A stretch of 64,000 bases of DNA from Streptomyces alanosinicus (lineage in GTDB: Bacteria; Actinomycetota; Actinomycetes; Streptomycetales; Streptomycetaceae), in NCBI RefSeq assembly GCF_014650595.1, contig NZ_BMVG01000025.1, positions 1 through 64,000 on the forward strand. The letters run 5' to 3'. Below are positions 43,166 through 51,807 of this stretch, one piece after another. The notes beneath the pieces are model-generated. The model did not search any database and was not told the origin of the DNA. It saw nothing but the letters and a program-made list of their open reading frames with translations. A program made the translations under genes and the position numbers. Position 1 is the stretch's first letter; each line of letters begins with the position of its first letter.

Positions 43166-43186
43166 CGGCCCCGCCGGACGGGGCCG
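43166..43186. terminator. Hairpin after the XRE gene
   Basis: CGGCCCCG and its complement CGGGGCCG enclose a 5-nt loop, 10 bp after the stop codon. Likely terminator without a T tract. Confidence 0.55.
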
Positions 43187-43451
43187 GGGCGGGTGGGGCG
43201 GGTGGGCCGGGAAAACGGGAGGGTGAAATTACGGGAGCGGGCGCATGCCCCGACGGATCCTGGGCACGCGTGGGTTACCCCCACGGGAGTCCGGTCATCC
43301 GGCACCCCCACCCGGCGGCCGCCTCAGTCCTCTCCCCCTCTCCCGGACCTGGCGGCCGCCCTTTCGTTCGCCCTGGGTACGACTTGTGGGGTGAGCCACA
43401 GGGCCCCGGACATCTCGCATGCCGGATGCGCGATAGCCTGACCGGTGGATC

Positions 43452-43469
43452 TCTCTTGATGCCAAGAGA
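43452..43469. promoter_or_regulatory. Inverted repeat TCTCTTG-N4-CAAGAGA before mdh
   Basis: The 7-bp arms are perfect, with spacer ATGC. The site begins 12 bp downstream of a TAGCCT -10-like box and is about 58 bp before the mdh ATG. Its position would suit a repressor acting near the transcription start. The regulator is not known. Confidence 0.5.
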
Positions 43470-43526
43470 TCGATCATCCGCCCGGGGCAGGGACGCCCCA
43501 CCGCCAGCTGTCATACGGAGAACGCC

Positions 43527-44516
43527 ATGACCCGCACTCCCGTGAACGTCACCGTCACCGGCGCGGCCGGCCAGATCGGTTACGCCCTGCTCTTCCGCAT
43601 CGCCTCCGGCCAGCTGCTCGGCGCGGACGTGCCGGTCCGGCTCCGCCTGCTGGAGATCACCCCGGCGCTCAAGGCCGCCGAGGGCACCGCGATGGAGCTC
43701 GACGACTGCGCCTTCCCGCTGCTCCAGGGCATCGACATCAGCGACGACCCGAACGTCGCCTTCGACGGCGCCAACGTGGCCCTCCTGGTCGGCGCCCGTC
43801 CCCGCACCAAGGGCATGGAGCGCGGCGACCTGCTCTCCGCCAACGGCGGCATCTTCAAGCCGCAGGGCAAGGCCATCAACGACCACGCCGCGGACGACAT
43901 CAAGGTCCTCGTCGTCGGCAACCCGGCCAACACCAACGCGCTCATCGCGCAGGCCGCCGCGCCGGACGTCCCGGCCGAGCGCTTCACCGCGATGACCCGC
44001 CTGGACCACAACCGCGCGATGACCCAGCTCGCGAAGAAGACGGGCACCACGGTCGCCGACGTCAAGCGCCTGACCATCTGGGGCAACCACTCCGCCACGC
44101 AGTACCCGGACATCTTCCACGCCACGGTCGCCGGCAAGAACGCCGCCGAGACCGTGAACGACGAGAAGTGGCTGGCCGAGGACTTCATCCCGACCGTCGC
44201 CAAGCGCGGTGCCGCGATCATCGAGGCCCGCGGTGCCTCGTCGGCCGCGTCCGCCGCCAACGCCGCCATCGACCACGTGTACACCTGGGTCAACGGCACC
44301 GGCGAGGGCGACTGGACCTCCATGGGTATTCCGTCGGACGGCTCCTACGGCGTCCCGGAGGGCCTGATCTCCTCCTTCCCGGTCACCACGAAGGACGGCA
44401 AGTACGAGATCGTCCAGGGCCTGGACATCAACGAGTTCTCCCGTGCCCGCATCGACGCGTCGGTGAAGGAGCTGGAGGAGGAGCGCGAGGCGGTCCGCGC
44501 GCTCGGCCTCATCTAG
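43527..44516 (+). CDS. mdh: Malate dehydrogenase (NAD-dependent)
   Basis: A 329-residue enzyme oxidising malate to oxaloacetate in the citric acid cycle. Motifs: NAD loop TGAAGQIGYALLF, VGARPRTKGMERGDLL (substrate Arg loop), VVGNPANTNA, TRLDHNRA and the catalytic His in IWGNHSATQYPD. It is the cytosolic-type, Thermus-like MDH common in actinobacteria. Full length. The last codons are involved in a short duplication (44501-44528). Confidence 0.97.
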   Translation: MTRTPVNVTVTGAAGQIGYALLFRIASGQLLGADVPVRLRLLEITPALKAAEGTAMELDDCAFPLLQGIDISDDPNVAFDGANVALLVGARPRTKGMERGDLLSANGGIFKPQGKAINDHAADDIKVLVVGNPANTNALIAQAAAPDVPAERFTAMTRLDHNRAMTQLAKKTGTTVADVKRLTIWGNHSATQYPDIFHATVAGKNAAETVNDEKWLAEDFIPTVAKRGAAIIEARGASSAASAANAAIDHVYTWVNGTGEGDWTSMGIPSDGSYGVPEGLISSFPVTTKDGKYEIVQGLDINEFSRARIDASVKELEEEREAVRALGLI

Positions 44517-44569
44517 CTCGGCCTCATCCAAGAGTTCCGTACTCGCGATCTAAGAGTTCCGCACTCGCG
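44501..44569. repeat. Two short direct duplications at the mdh 3' end
   Basis: GCTCGGCCTCATC occurs at 44501-44513 and 44516-44528, spanning the mdh stop. An 18-bp unit (AAGAGTTCCGYACTCGCG) occurs at 44530-44547 and 44552-44569 with one mismatch. The pattern suggests recent slippage between mdh and its terminator. Confidence 0.75.
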
Positions 44570-45968
44570 TCAGACGCCCGGCATCCCGCCGCAGGGATGC
44601 CGGGCGTTTTCCGTCCGCGGATTCGGGGCGCTTCCCGTATCCCGCCACCACCAGCGCCGTCGCCGCCAGCACCACCACGCCCACCGTCCGCAGTGCCGGG
44701 CCCATGCCGTGGAGCAGGTCGGTGTGGGACGACAGCACCGTGCCGGTGACGGCGACGCCCAGGGCCGCGCCCGTCTCGCGGGCCGTCGTGCCGAGGCCGG
44801 AGCCGAGGCCTGCCTGGTGGGCGGGGAGCGAGGTGACCACGCCGAGGGTCAGGGCCGGCATGGACAGTCCGGCGCCGGCCGAGATGACCAGCAGCCAGCA
44901 GACGAACAGCCCGTACGGGGTGCCCGCGTCGGCCGTGGACGCGCCGAGCAGACCCAGGCCGATCAGGGCGAGGCCGGCGCCGATGACCGCGCGCGGGCGG
45001 CCGGCCCAGCGGGAGGCCAGCTTCTGGGCCGCGGCCATCCCGAACACCAGCGGCAGGATCGCCACACCGGTGAGCGCGGGGCCGTAGCCCTTCACGTCCT
45101 GCAGGTACTGCGAGTTGACGAAGAACAGGGCGAACAGGCCGAAGAAGCCGGTGGCCGTGCCGAGGGAGGATGCCCGCAGGCGGGCGGAGGCGAAAGCGCG
45201 CGGGTCGAAGAGGGGTGCAGGGGCGCGCAGGGCGTGCAGCGTGAAGGCGGCGATCAGCACCGCGCCCGCCGCGAAGGCGCCGAGGATACGGGCGGAGGTC
45301 CAGCCGTAGGCGGGGCCTTCGATGATGCCGAACAGGACGGCGACCAGGCCCGCCGTCAGGAGCAGGGTGCCGAGCGGGTCGGGGTTGCTGCGGGCCGAGC
45401 GCTCGGTGCGCGGGACGGCGACCGCCACACACGTGGCGAGCACCGCGGCGAGCGGGACCATGACCGCGAACAGGGCCCGCCAGCTGAGGAACTGGCCGGC
45501 CAGCCCGCCGCCCAGATTGCCCGCCGCGCCGCCCAGGCCGATCGACAGCGTCCAGGCGCCCATCGAGCGGGCCCGGTGCTCGGGCGCGCACAGATGCATG
45601 AGGATCGACAGCGTCGCCGGTGTGATCAGCGCGGCTCCGGCGCCGGACAGGCCCCGCCCGGCTATCAGGACGGCCGGGCCGGACGCGAGCGCGCTGGTGG
45701 CGGCGCCCGCCGCGAACAGGGTGAGCCCGGCCAGCAGGGCGCCCTTGCGGCCGTACCGGTCGCCGAGCGCGCCGGCCGGGATCAACAGGCCCGCGAAGAC
45801 GATGACATAGGCGTCGACCGTCCACAGGATCTCGGTGTGCGAGGGGTGCAGGGAGGACGAACTCAGCTGCGGGACAAGGAGGTTGATGGCGGCGACCATG
45901 CTCTGCGCGACCAGGACGCAGGCGCACAGTGCGAGCAGGGTGGGGCGTTTCAGGGCGTGCGAGGGCAC
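44550..45968 (-). CDS. MFS transporter, 14-helix drug exporter type
   Basis: A 472-residue major facilitator with about 14 membrane helices, of the EmrB/QacA (DHA2) proton-driven exporter type. The loop motif GDRYGRKGALLAG and the antiporter-like motif GRGLSGAGAALITPATLSIL are visible. The GTG at 45968 follows GGGAGGAG. Its C-terminal tail (about 20 residues) is read through the mdh terminator and adjoining repeats, so the true stop was probably acquired recently. It is divergent from a LysR regulator that may control it. Confidence 0.88.
   Translation of the reverse strand: MPSHALKRPTLLALCACVLVAQSMVAAINLLVPQLSSSSLHPSHTEILWTVDAYVIVFAGLLIPAGALGDRYGRKGALLAGLTLFAAGAATSALASGPAVLIAGRGLSGAGAALITPATLSILMHLCAPEHRARSMGAWTLSIGLGGAAGNLGGGLAGQFLSWRALFAVMVPLAAVLATCVAVAVPRTERSARSNPDPLGTLLLTAGLVAVLFGIIEGPAYGWTSARILGAFAAGAVLIAAFTLHALRAPAPLFDPRAFASARLRASSLGTATGFFGLFALFFVNSQYLQDVKGYGPALTGVAILPLVFGMAAAQKLASRWAGRPRAVIGAGLALIGLGLLGASTADAGTPYGLFVCWLLVISAGAGLSMPALTLGVVTSLPAHQAGLGSGLGTTARETGAALGVAVTGTVLSSHTDLLHGMGPALRTVGVVVLAATALVVAGYGKRPESADGKRPASLRRDAGRLTRVRNS
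44574..44607 (+). terminator. Rho-independent terminator of mdh
   Basis: ACGCCCGGCATCCC (44574-44587) and its perfect complement (44594-44607) enclose a 6-nt loop and are followed by TTT. It lies 58 bp after the mdh stop and inside the 3' coding end of the convergent MFS gene. Confidence 0.85.
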
Positions 45969-46042
45969 GGCTCCTCCCGGGAGCTTCGGAAGTGGTGTCG
46001 GGATCGCCCTCACCGTAGGCTCGCCGGTGACCTGCTTTCCAG

Positions 46043-46055
46043 TGCAACCTTTGCA
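46043..46055. promoter_or_regulatory. LysR-type T-N11-A box
   Basis: TGCAACCTTTGCA is a T-N11-A element with 5-bp palindromic arms, 15 bp before the LysR start and 75 bp before the divergent MFS start. This is the usual position of an autoregulatory LysR site. Confidence 0.6.
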
Positions 46056-46069
46056 AGGAATACCTGCAT

Positions 46070-47029
46070 ATGACGCAATCCGCCGGGCCGGACCTGAGAC
46101 TGGACCTGAATCTGCTGGTCGCGCTGGACGTGCTGCTGGAGGAGCAGAGCGTGCAGGGCGCCGCACACCGGCTGCATCTGTCCGAGCCCGCCATGAGCCG
46201 CACCCTCGGCCGGATCCGCAAGGCACTCGGGGATCCCGTCCTGGTGCGCGCGGGACGCCGGATGGTGCCCACCCCCCGCGCGCTGGCGGTGCGCGCCGAG
46301 GTGGGCGCGGTGGTGGAGCGGGCGAGAGCCCTGTTCGCGCCGGGGCGGGACGCCGATCTGCGCACGGTGACCCGTACGTTCACGATCCTCGGCCATGACT
46401 CGATGGCCGCCATGCTCGGTTCCGCCCTCTTCGACCGCGCCGCCCGCGAGGCCCCCGGCATCCGGCTGCGCTTCCTCTCCGAGAGCCATGTGGACCTGCC
46501 GTATCTGCGTCAGGGCATCGCCGATCTGGAGGTCGGGGTGATCGACACGAGTGCGCCCGAGGTGCATGTGGAGACGGTGTACGAGGAGCGCATGCTGGGC
46601 GTCGTACGGGCCGGACATCCGCTGCTCACCGGGGAGCTGACGCCCGAGCGGTTCGCCGGGGAGGCCTCGCATCTGATCGTGTCCCGGCGCGGCAAGCAGC
46701 ACGGGCCCATCGACGAGGCGCTGGCCGGACTCGGCCTCAAGCGCCGGGTGGTGGGCAGCGTCGGCACCTACCCGGCCTCGCTGTTCGTGCTGCGCGAGAC
46801 CGAGCTGATCGGGCTGATCGGCCACTGGGGCCGCCCGCTGGCCGACATCCTCGGCCTGGTCACCTTCGAGATCCCGCTGCCGCTCCCGGCGGTCGGCGTC
46901 GGTCTCGCCTGGCACCCCCGTCACGACGCCGACCCCGCCCACGCCTGGCTGCGCGACTGCGTACGGGAGCTGATCGTCCGGGAGTCAGGCACCGGCGTCC
47001 GGGAGTCAGGCACCGGCCTCGCCGGTTAG
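46070..47029 (+). CDS. LysR family transcriptional regulator
   Basis: A 319-residue regulator with an N-terminal LysR helix-turn-helix (LNLLVALDVLLEEQSVQGAAHRLHLSEPAMSRTLGRIRKALGDPV) and a C-terminal PBP2-like effector domain. It most closely resembles the NodD/PcpR-like group. The divergent MFS exporter and the T-N11-A box between them suggest it controls that exporter in response to a small molecule. The last 15 residues (ESGTGVRESGTGLAG) come from a 21-bp tandem duplication. Confidence 0.92.
   Translation: MTQSAGPDLRLDLNLLVALDVLLEEQSVQGAAHRLHLSEPAMSRTLGRIRKALGDPVLVRAGRRMVPTPRALAVRAEVGAVVERARALFAPGRDADLRTVTRTFTILGHDSMAAMLGSALFDRAAREAPGIRLRFLSESHVDLPYLRQGIADLEVGVIDTSAPEVHVETVYEERMLGVVRAGHPLLTGELTPERFAGEASHLIVSRRGKQHGPIDEALAGLGLKRRVVGSVGTYPASLFVLRETELIGLIGHWGRPLADILGLVTFEIPLPLPAVGVGLAWHPRHDADPAHAWLRDCVRELIVRESGTGVRESGTGLAG
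46976..47017. repeat. Perfect 21-bp tandem duplication at overlapping gene ends
   Basis: The unit at 46976-46996 recurs exactly at 46997-47017. It lengthens the LysR protein by seven residues. The second copy contains the stop codon of the convergent MarR-GNAT gene, so the 24-bp overlap of the two genes may be due to it. Confidence 0.85.
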
Positions 47030-47935
47030 CCGCTTCTCGAACCAGTGATCGCCGTAGACATCGTCGGTGTAGCACGGGATCTCGGCGTACCCGCAGGCCC
47101 GGTACATCGCCTGCGCCTCGGTGAGCACGGCGTGCGTGTCCAGGCGTACGACGGCCAGGCCGCGCGCCCGCGCCGCGCGCTCCAGCCCGTCGAGCAGCCG
47201 CCGCGCGAGCCCCAGCCGCCGGGCCTCGGGGTGCACCCACACATGCCGGATCTCGCCCACGCCCGGCTCCAGCCGCCGCAGCGCCCCGCAGCCCACCGGC
47301 CGCCGCTCCTCGTACGCGACCAGGAAGGCACCGGCGTCCCCGGTCACCTCCTCGGGGCCGACCAGGGTGGCCTGGTCGTAGCCCTCGGGGAAGCGCGCGT
47401 CGATGTCCGCCGCGTAGGCCTCCAGACAGGCCCGGGCGTCCGGTGCGGCACCGTCGACGGTCTCGACGGTGATGGCGGCCAGCCGCAGCAGGCGCTGCGC
47501 GCTCGCCATGGCCCCGGTCAGCTCGGCCCGCTGGGCGGGGGTGAGCCCGTCGAGGAGGCCGGCCACCAGGGCGTCGGACCGGCGGTTCTGCTCGGCGACC
47601 TCCGAGCGGCCGGCGGGCGTCAGCTCGACGACGCGCAGCCGGTTGTCGTGCGCGGGCACGCCGACCCGGACCATGCCCTGCGCCTCCAGCGCCTTCACCA
47701 TCCGGCTGAGATAGCCGGCGTCCAGCCCGAGCCGCCCCCGCAGCTCCCGCAGGGACACCCCGGCACCGATCTCGAACAGCAGCCGGGCCTCGCCGAGCGG
47801 CCGGTCCTGGCCGAGGTAGTGGTCGTCCAGGACGCCGATACGGCGGGTGAGATACCGGTTGAAGCGGCGGAAGGCGGCGACGTCCTCGGCCGAGACCGAC
47901 CGCGCGACTTCTTGACCTGAGTCAAAGGTCTGCAT
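47006..47935 (-). CDS. MarR-GNAT fusion: winged-helix regulator with acetyltransferase domain
   Basis: A 309-residue protein. A MarR winged-helix domain covers about 10-150 (SLRELRGRLGLDAGYLSRMVKALEAQGMV). A GNAT N-acetyltransferase domain follows at about 160-305 (EIRHVWVHPEARRLGLARRLL acetyl-CoA loop, then MYRACGYAEIPCY). It probably senses or modifies a small compound and regulates itself. The ATG at 47935 lies inside an inverted repeat (47920-47944), a likely autoregulatory operator. It converges with the LysR gene. Confidence 0.9.
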   Translation of the reverse strand: MQTFDSGQEVARSVSAEDVAAFRRFNRYLTRRIGVLDDHYLGQDRPLGEARLLFEIGAGVSLRELRGRLGLDAGYLSRMVKALEAQGMVRVGVPAHDNRLRVVELTPAGRSEVAEQNRRSDALVAGLLDGLTPAQRAELTGAMASAQRLLRLAAITVETVDGAAPDARACLEAYAADIDARFPEGYDQATLVGPEEVTGDAGAFLVAYEERRPVGCGALRRLEPGVGEIRHVWVHPEARRLGLARRLLDGLERAARARGLAVVRLDTHAVLTEAQAMYRACGYAEIPCYTDDVYGDHWFEKRLTGEAGA

Positions 47936-47951
47936 TCTTTGACTGTAGTCA
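47920..47951. promoter_or_regulatory. Nested operator-like repeats over the MarR-GNAT start codon
   Basis: AGTCAAAG (47920-47927) and CTTTGACT (47937-47944) are a perfect 8-bp inverted repeat around the start codon with a 9-nt spacer. TGACT-GT-AGTCA at 47940-47951 and TTGAC-N4-GTCAA at 47912-47925 overlap it. Placement suits MarR self-repression. Confidence 0.55.
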
Positions 47952-48081
47952 GAGACCCCGGCCCCGTCCACCGGCCCGCCCGTCCACCGGCCCGCCCGTC
48001 GGCCGCCTCGTCCGTCCACCGGCTCACCCGTTTCGCGGCGCGTGCCGGGCGCCGGGGCGCCGCCGCTCCTAGCGTGGCCGC

Positions 48082-48543
48082 ATGACGCCCGCCTCAGCCC
48101 CCTCCTCGTCGACCGTCCAGCCCGTCGGCTACTGGACCTGGGTCGCCCATCAGGCCGTCGTACGTCATCTGCGCGGCGCCCTGGCCGGAATCGATCTCAC
48201 CCAGCCGCAGTGGTGGGTGCTGAAGGACATCGCGGCGGATCCGGCGCCCCGCACCCGGGCCGAGTTCCAGGGCCGGCTGGCGGCGCATCTCGACGCCGGT
48301 CCCGAGGTGATCGGCCGGGCCGTCGACACCCTGACCGCCCGCGGGTGGCTGACTGTCGACGGGGCCGGGAAGCTGCACCTCACCCAGGCCGGCCGGGCGG
48401 CCACCGGGCGGGCCGTCGACGTCCTGGCGCGGGTGCGTGCCGAGATCCACGAGGGTGTCCCGGAGGAGGACTACGCCACCACGCTGGACGTCCTGCGCCG
48501 GATGATCCGCAACCTGGGCGGCCCGGCCGACCTGCACTCCTGA
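48082..48543 (+). CDS. MarR-like winged-helix protein
   Basis: A 153-residue protein resembling MarR regulators: helix 1 WTWVAHQAVVRHLRGAL, recognition region AEFQGRLAAHLDAGPEVIGRAVDTLTARGWL and a wing (VDGAGKLHLTQAG). It lies 172 bp upstream of the choline/betaine genes on the same strand and may regulate them, but no operator was identified. The ATG start has no strong Shine-Dalgarno sequence. Confidence 0.75.
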   Translation: MTPASAPSSSTVQPVGYWTWVAHQAVVRHLRGALAGIDLTQPQWWVLKDIAADPAPRTRAEFQGRLAAHLDAGPEVIGRAVDTLTARGWLTVDGAGKLHLTQAGRAATGRAVDVLARVRAEIHEGVPEEDYATTLDVLRRMIRNLGGPADLHS

Positions 48544-48715
48544 CCGGCCCCCCGGCCGAATTGTCCCTTTTCGGTCATATTTTCAGTGACGAGCCGCACT
48601 TTCGGCCACCGATTACGCATGGCTTGCGCCGGACCGGGGCAGGCGGTGCCGGTCCCCGAGGGCGGCATGCGCGTCACACAGGGGCATGGATCAGGAACGG
48701 AAGGCAATACCGATC

Positions 48716-50236
48716 ATGGCGGACAGAGCGGAACGACAGGCCCAGGCGACCATTCACGCGGGCGGTGAGTGGCTGGAAGCGATCTCCGGCGCGACGCGCG
48801 AGATCCTCGACCCCGCGGACGCCCGGCCGTTCGCCGTCGTCGCGGAGGGTGACGAGAAGGACGCCGAGCGTGCGATCGCCGCCGCCCGGCAGGCCTTCGA
48901 CCACGGCCCCTGGCCCGGCACCCCCGTCGCCGAGCGTGCCGCCCTGCTGCGCCGCGTCGCCGATCTCCTCGTGCGGGACCGTGCGGAGCTCGGCCTGCTG
49001 GAGAGCCGGGACGCGGGCAAGACCGTCGAAGAGGGCCGTATCGACATCGACTGTGTCGCCGACTCCTTCCGCTACTTCGCCGACCTCGTCGCCGCCGAGG
49101 CCCCCGGCCGGGTCGTGGACGCGGGCTCGCCCGACATCCACAGCGTGGTCGTGCACGAGCCCGTCGGTGTGTGCGCGCTGATCACCCCCTGGAACTACCC
49201 GCTCCTCCAGGCCAGTTGGAAGATCGCCCCGGCGCTCGCCGCCGGCAACACCTTCGTCATCAAGCCCAGCGAGATCACGCCGCTGACGACCGTCGCGCTG
49301 ATCGGCCTGCTCGCCGAGGCCGGACTGCCCGCCGGCGTGGCCAACATCGTCACCGGCCCCGGTCACACCGTCGGCGCCCGGTTCGCCGAGCACCCCGACG
49401 TCGACCTGGTCTCCTTCACCGGCGGCCTGGTCAGCGGCGTCAAGGTCGCCCAGGCCGCCGCCCCGAGCGTGAAGAAGGTCGCCCTCGAACTCGGCGGCAA
49501 GAACCCCAACGTCGTCTTCGCCGACTCCTGCGCCACCGAGGAGGACTTCGACACGGCCGTCGACCAGGCCCTCAACGCCGCCTTCATCCACAGCGGCCAG
49601 GTCTGCTCCGCCGGCGCCCGCCTCATCGTCGAGGAGTCGGTCAGGGACCGCTTCGTCACCGAACTCGCCCGCCGCGCCCAGCGGATCAGGCTCGGCCGCG
49701 GCACGGCGGACGGCGTCGAGTGCGGCCCGCTCGTCTCCGCGCAGCAGCGCGAGAAGACCGAGGCGTACGTCGCCTCCGCGCTCGCCGAGGGCGCGGTGCT
49801 GCGCTGCGGCGGCAAGCGGCCCGAGCCGAGCGAGACCCGCCCGGAATCCGGCTACTTCTACGAGCCGACCGTTCTCGACGCCTGCCACCGCGAGATGAAG
49901 GTCGTCCGCGAGGAGGTCTTCGGACCCGTCCTGACCGTGGAGACCTTCCGCACCGAGGACGAGGCGGTCCTCCTCGCCAACGACACCGAGTACGGCCTCG
50001 CCGGCGCCGTCTGGACCGCGGACGCGGGCCGGGCCCGCCGGGTCGCCGGCCGGCTGCGCCACGGCACCGTCTGGATCAACGACTTCCACCCCTATCTGCC
50101 GCAGGCGGAGTGGGGCGGCTTCGGCAAGAGCGGCACCGGCCGCGAGCTGGGGCCGGCAGGACTCGCCGAGTACCGCGAGACCAAGCACGTGTACCAGAAC
50201 CTCGCGCCGAAGCCGGTGCGCTGGTTCACCGGCTGA
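48716..50236 (+). CDS. betB: Betaine-aldehyde dehydrogenase type aldehyde dehydrogenase
   Basis: About 506 residues. NAD-dependent aldehyde dehydrogenase with TPWNYPLLQASWK, the catalytic Glu in LELGGKNPN, the catalytic Cys in HSGQVCSAGAR, and EEVFGPVLTVETF. Context (GMC oxidase and glycine betaine importer downstream) supports conversion of betaine aldehyde to glycine betaine, the second step of choline oxidation. Two in-frame ATGs exist; 48716 was chosen for the family start MADRAERQ, but 48686 is possible. It begins the bet operon. Confidence 0.9.
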   Translation: MADRAERQAQATIHAGGEWLEAISGATREILDPADARPFAVVAEGDEKDAERAIAAARQAFDHGPWPGTPVAERAALLRRVADLLVRDRAELGLLESRDAGKTVEEGRIDIDCVADSFRYFADLVAAEAPGRVVDAGSPDIHSVVVHEPVGVCALITPWNYPLLQASWKIAPALAAGNTFVIKPSEITPLTTVALIGLLAEAGLPAGVANIVTGPGHTVGARFAEHPDVDLVSFTGGLVSGVKVAQAAAPSVKKVALELGGKNPNVVFADSCATEEDFDTAVDQALNAAFIHSGQVCSAGARLIVEESVRDRFVTELARRAQRIRLGRGTADGVECGPLVSAQQREKTEAYVASALAEGAVLRCGGKRPEPSETRPESGYFYEPTVLDACHREMKVVREEVFGPVLTVETFRTEDEAVLLANDTEYGLAGAVWTADAGRARRVAGRLRHGTVWINDFHPYLPQAEWGGFGKSGTGRELGPAGLAEYRETKHVYQNLAPKPVRWFTG

Positions 50237-50274
50237 GTCCCCGCTCTTCAACACCTCCTGGAGTAACACCCCTC

Positions 50275-51807
50275 ATGTCCGAGACCACCCCTCATCTGTA
50301 CGACTACGTCGTCATCGGCGGCGGCACCGCCGGCTCCGTCATCGCCTCCCGTCTCACCGAGAACCCGGATGTCACCGTCGCCGTCATCGAGGGCGGCCCG
50401 AGCGACGTCGGCCGCGACGACGTCCTCACCCTGCGCCGCTGGATGGGCCTGCTCGGCGGCGACCTCGACTACGACTACCCGACGGTGGAGCAGCCGCGCG
50501 GCAACTCCCACATCCGGCACAGCCGCGCCCGTGTCCTCGGCGGCTGCTCCTCGCACAACACCCTCATCTCCTTCAAGCCGCTGCCGTCCGACTGGGACGA
50601 GTGGGAGGCGGCCGGCGCCAAGGGCTGGGGCGCCGTCCCCATGGAGGCCTACTTCGCCCGGCTGAAGAACAACATCGTCTCGGTCGACGAGAAGGACCGG
50701 AACGCCATCGCCCGCGACTTCGTCGACGCCGCCCAGTCGGCACTCGGCGTGCCCCGGATCGAGGGCTTCAACAAGAAGCCGTTCACCGAGGGCGTCGGCT
50801 TCTTCGACCTCGCCTACCACCCGGAGAACAACAAGCGGTCGAGCGCGTCCGTGGCCTACCTCCACCCGGTGATGGACGAGCGTCCCAACCTGACCGTCCT
50901 GCTGGAGACCTGGGCGCACAGGCTGGAGCTGACCGGTACCCGCGCCGAGGGCGTGCACGTGCGCACCAAGGACGGCGAGGAACTGCTGGTCCGCGCCCGT
51001 AACGAGGTCGTGCTGTGCGCGGGCGCCGTCGACTCCCCGCGGCTGCTGATGCACTCGGGCATCGGACCCCGTAAGGACCTCGAAGCGCTGGGCATCCCCG
51101 TCGTGCTCGATCTGCCGGGCGTCGGCGAGAACCTGCTGGACCACCCCGAGTCGGTCATCGTCTGGGAGACCCATGGACCGATCCCGGAGAACTCCGCGAT
51201 GGACTCCGACGCGGGCCTGTTCGTGCACCGCGACCCCGACCACGCGGGCCCGGACCTGATGTTCCACTTCTACCAGATCCCGTTCACGGACAACCCGGAG
51301 CGACTCGGGTACGAGCGCCCGGAGTTCGGGGTGTCGATGACCCCGAACATCCCCAAGCCGAAGTCCCGCGGCCGGCTCTATCTGACCAGCGCCGACCCGT
51401 CCGTGAAGCCCGCCCTCGACTTCCGGTACTTCACCGACGAGGACGACTACGACGGCCGCACCTTGGTCGACGGCATCCGCGTCGCCCGCGAGATCGCCCA
51501 GGCCGAGCCGCTCGCGAGCTGGCTCAAGCGCGAGGTCTGCCCCGGCCCGGAGATCACCGACGACGCCGGGCTGAGCGAGTACGCCCGCAAGGTCGCGCAC
51601 ACCGTCTACCACCCGGCCGGCACCTGCAAGATGGGTGACGGGGACGACGAACTCGCCGTCGTCGACCCGGAGTTGAAGATCCGCGGCCTCGACGGCATCC
51701 GGATCGCCGATGCTTCCGTCTTCCCGACCATGCCCGCCGTGAACCCGATGATCGGGGTGCTCATGGTCGGGGAGAAAGCCGTCGACCTGATCGGAGGTGG
51801 TGCCTGA
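50275..51807 (+). CDS. GMC oxidoreductase, choline dehydrogenase-like
   Basis: A 510-residue FAD enzyme. The dinucleotide fold is YDYVVIGGGTAGSVIASRL, and GMC signature regions include RVLGGCSSHN and GAVDSPRLLMHSGIG. The conserved active-site His is in HTVYHPAGTCKMG, and NPMIGVLMVGEKA closes the FAD site. Context suggests oxidation of choline to betaine aldehyde, feeding the dehydrogenase upstream. It is shorter than typical BetA (about 550), so another alcohol substrate is possible. It is coupled to the next gene by a 1-bp overlap. Confidence 0.88.
   Translation: MSETTPHLYDYVVIGGGTAGSVIASRLTENPDVTVAVIEGGPSDVGRDDVLTLRRWMGLLGGDLDYDYPTVEQPRGNSHIRHSRARVLGGCSSHNTLISFKPLPSDWDEWEAAGAKGWGAVPMEAYFARLKNNIVSVDEKDRNAIARDFVDAAQSALGVPRIEGFNKKPFTEGVGFFDLAYHPENNKRSSASVAYLHPVMDERPNLTVLLETWAHRLELTGTRAEGVHVRTKDGEELLVRARNEVVLCAGAVDSPRLLMHSGIGPRKDLEALGIPVVLDLPGVGENLLDHPESVIVWETHGPIPENSAMDSDAGLFVHRDPDHAGPDLMFHFYQIPFTDNPERLGYERPEFGVSMTPNIPKPKSRGRLYLTSADPSVKPALDFRYFTDEDDYDGRTLVDGIRVAREIAQAEPLASWLKREVCPGPEITDDAGLSEYARKVAHTVYHPAGTCKMGDGDDELAVVDPELKIRGLDGIRIADASVFPTMPAVNPMIGVLMVGEKAVDLIGGGA

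Larger units (their letters stand above)
43156..43526. other. 371-bp region upstream of mdh
   Basis: It has a hairpin (43166-43186) after the XRE gene, a possible -10 element TAGCCT at 43434-43439, and an inverted repeat at 43452-43469. No gene was supported. Confidence 0.6.

Noticed and set aside
46227..46942. Open frame antisense to the LysR gene
   Set aside because: Composition is that of a shadow frame, and the LysR domain structure is complete on the plus strand.
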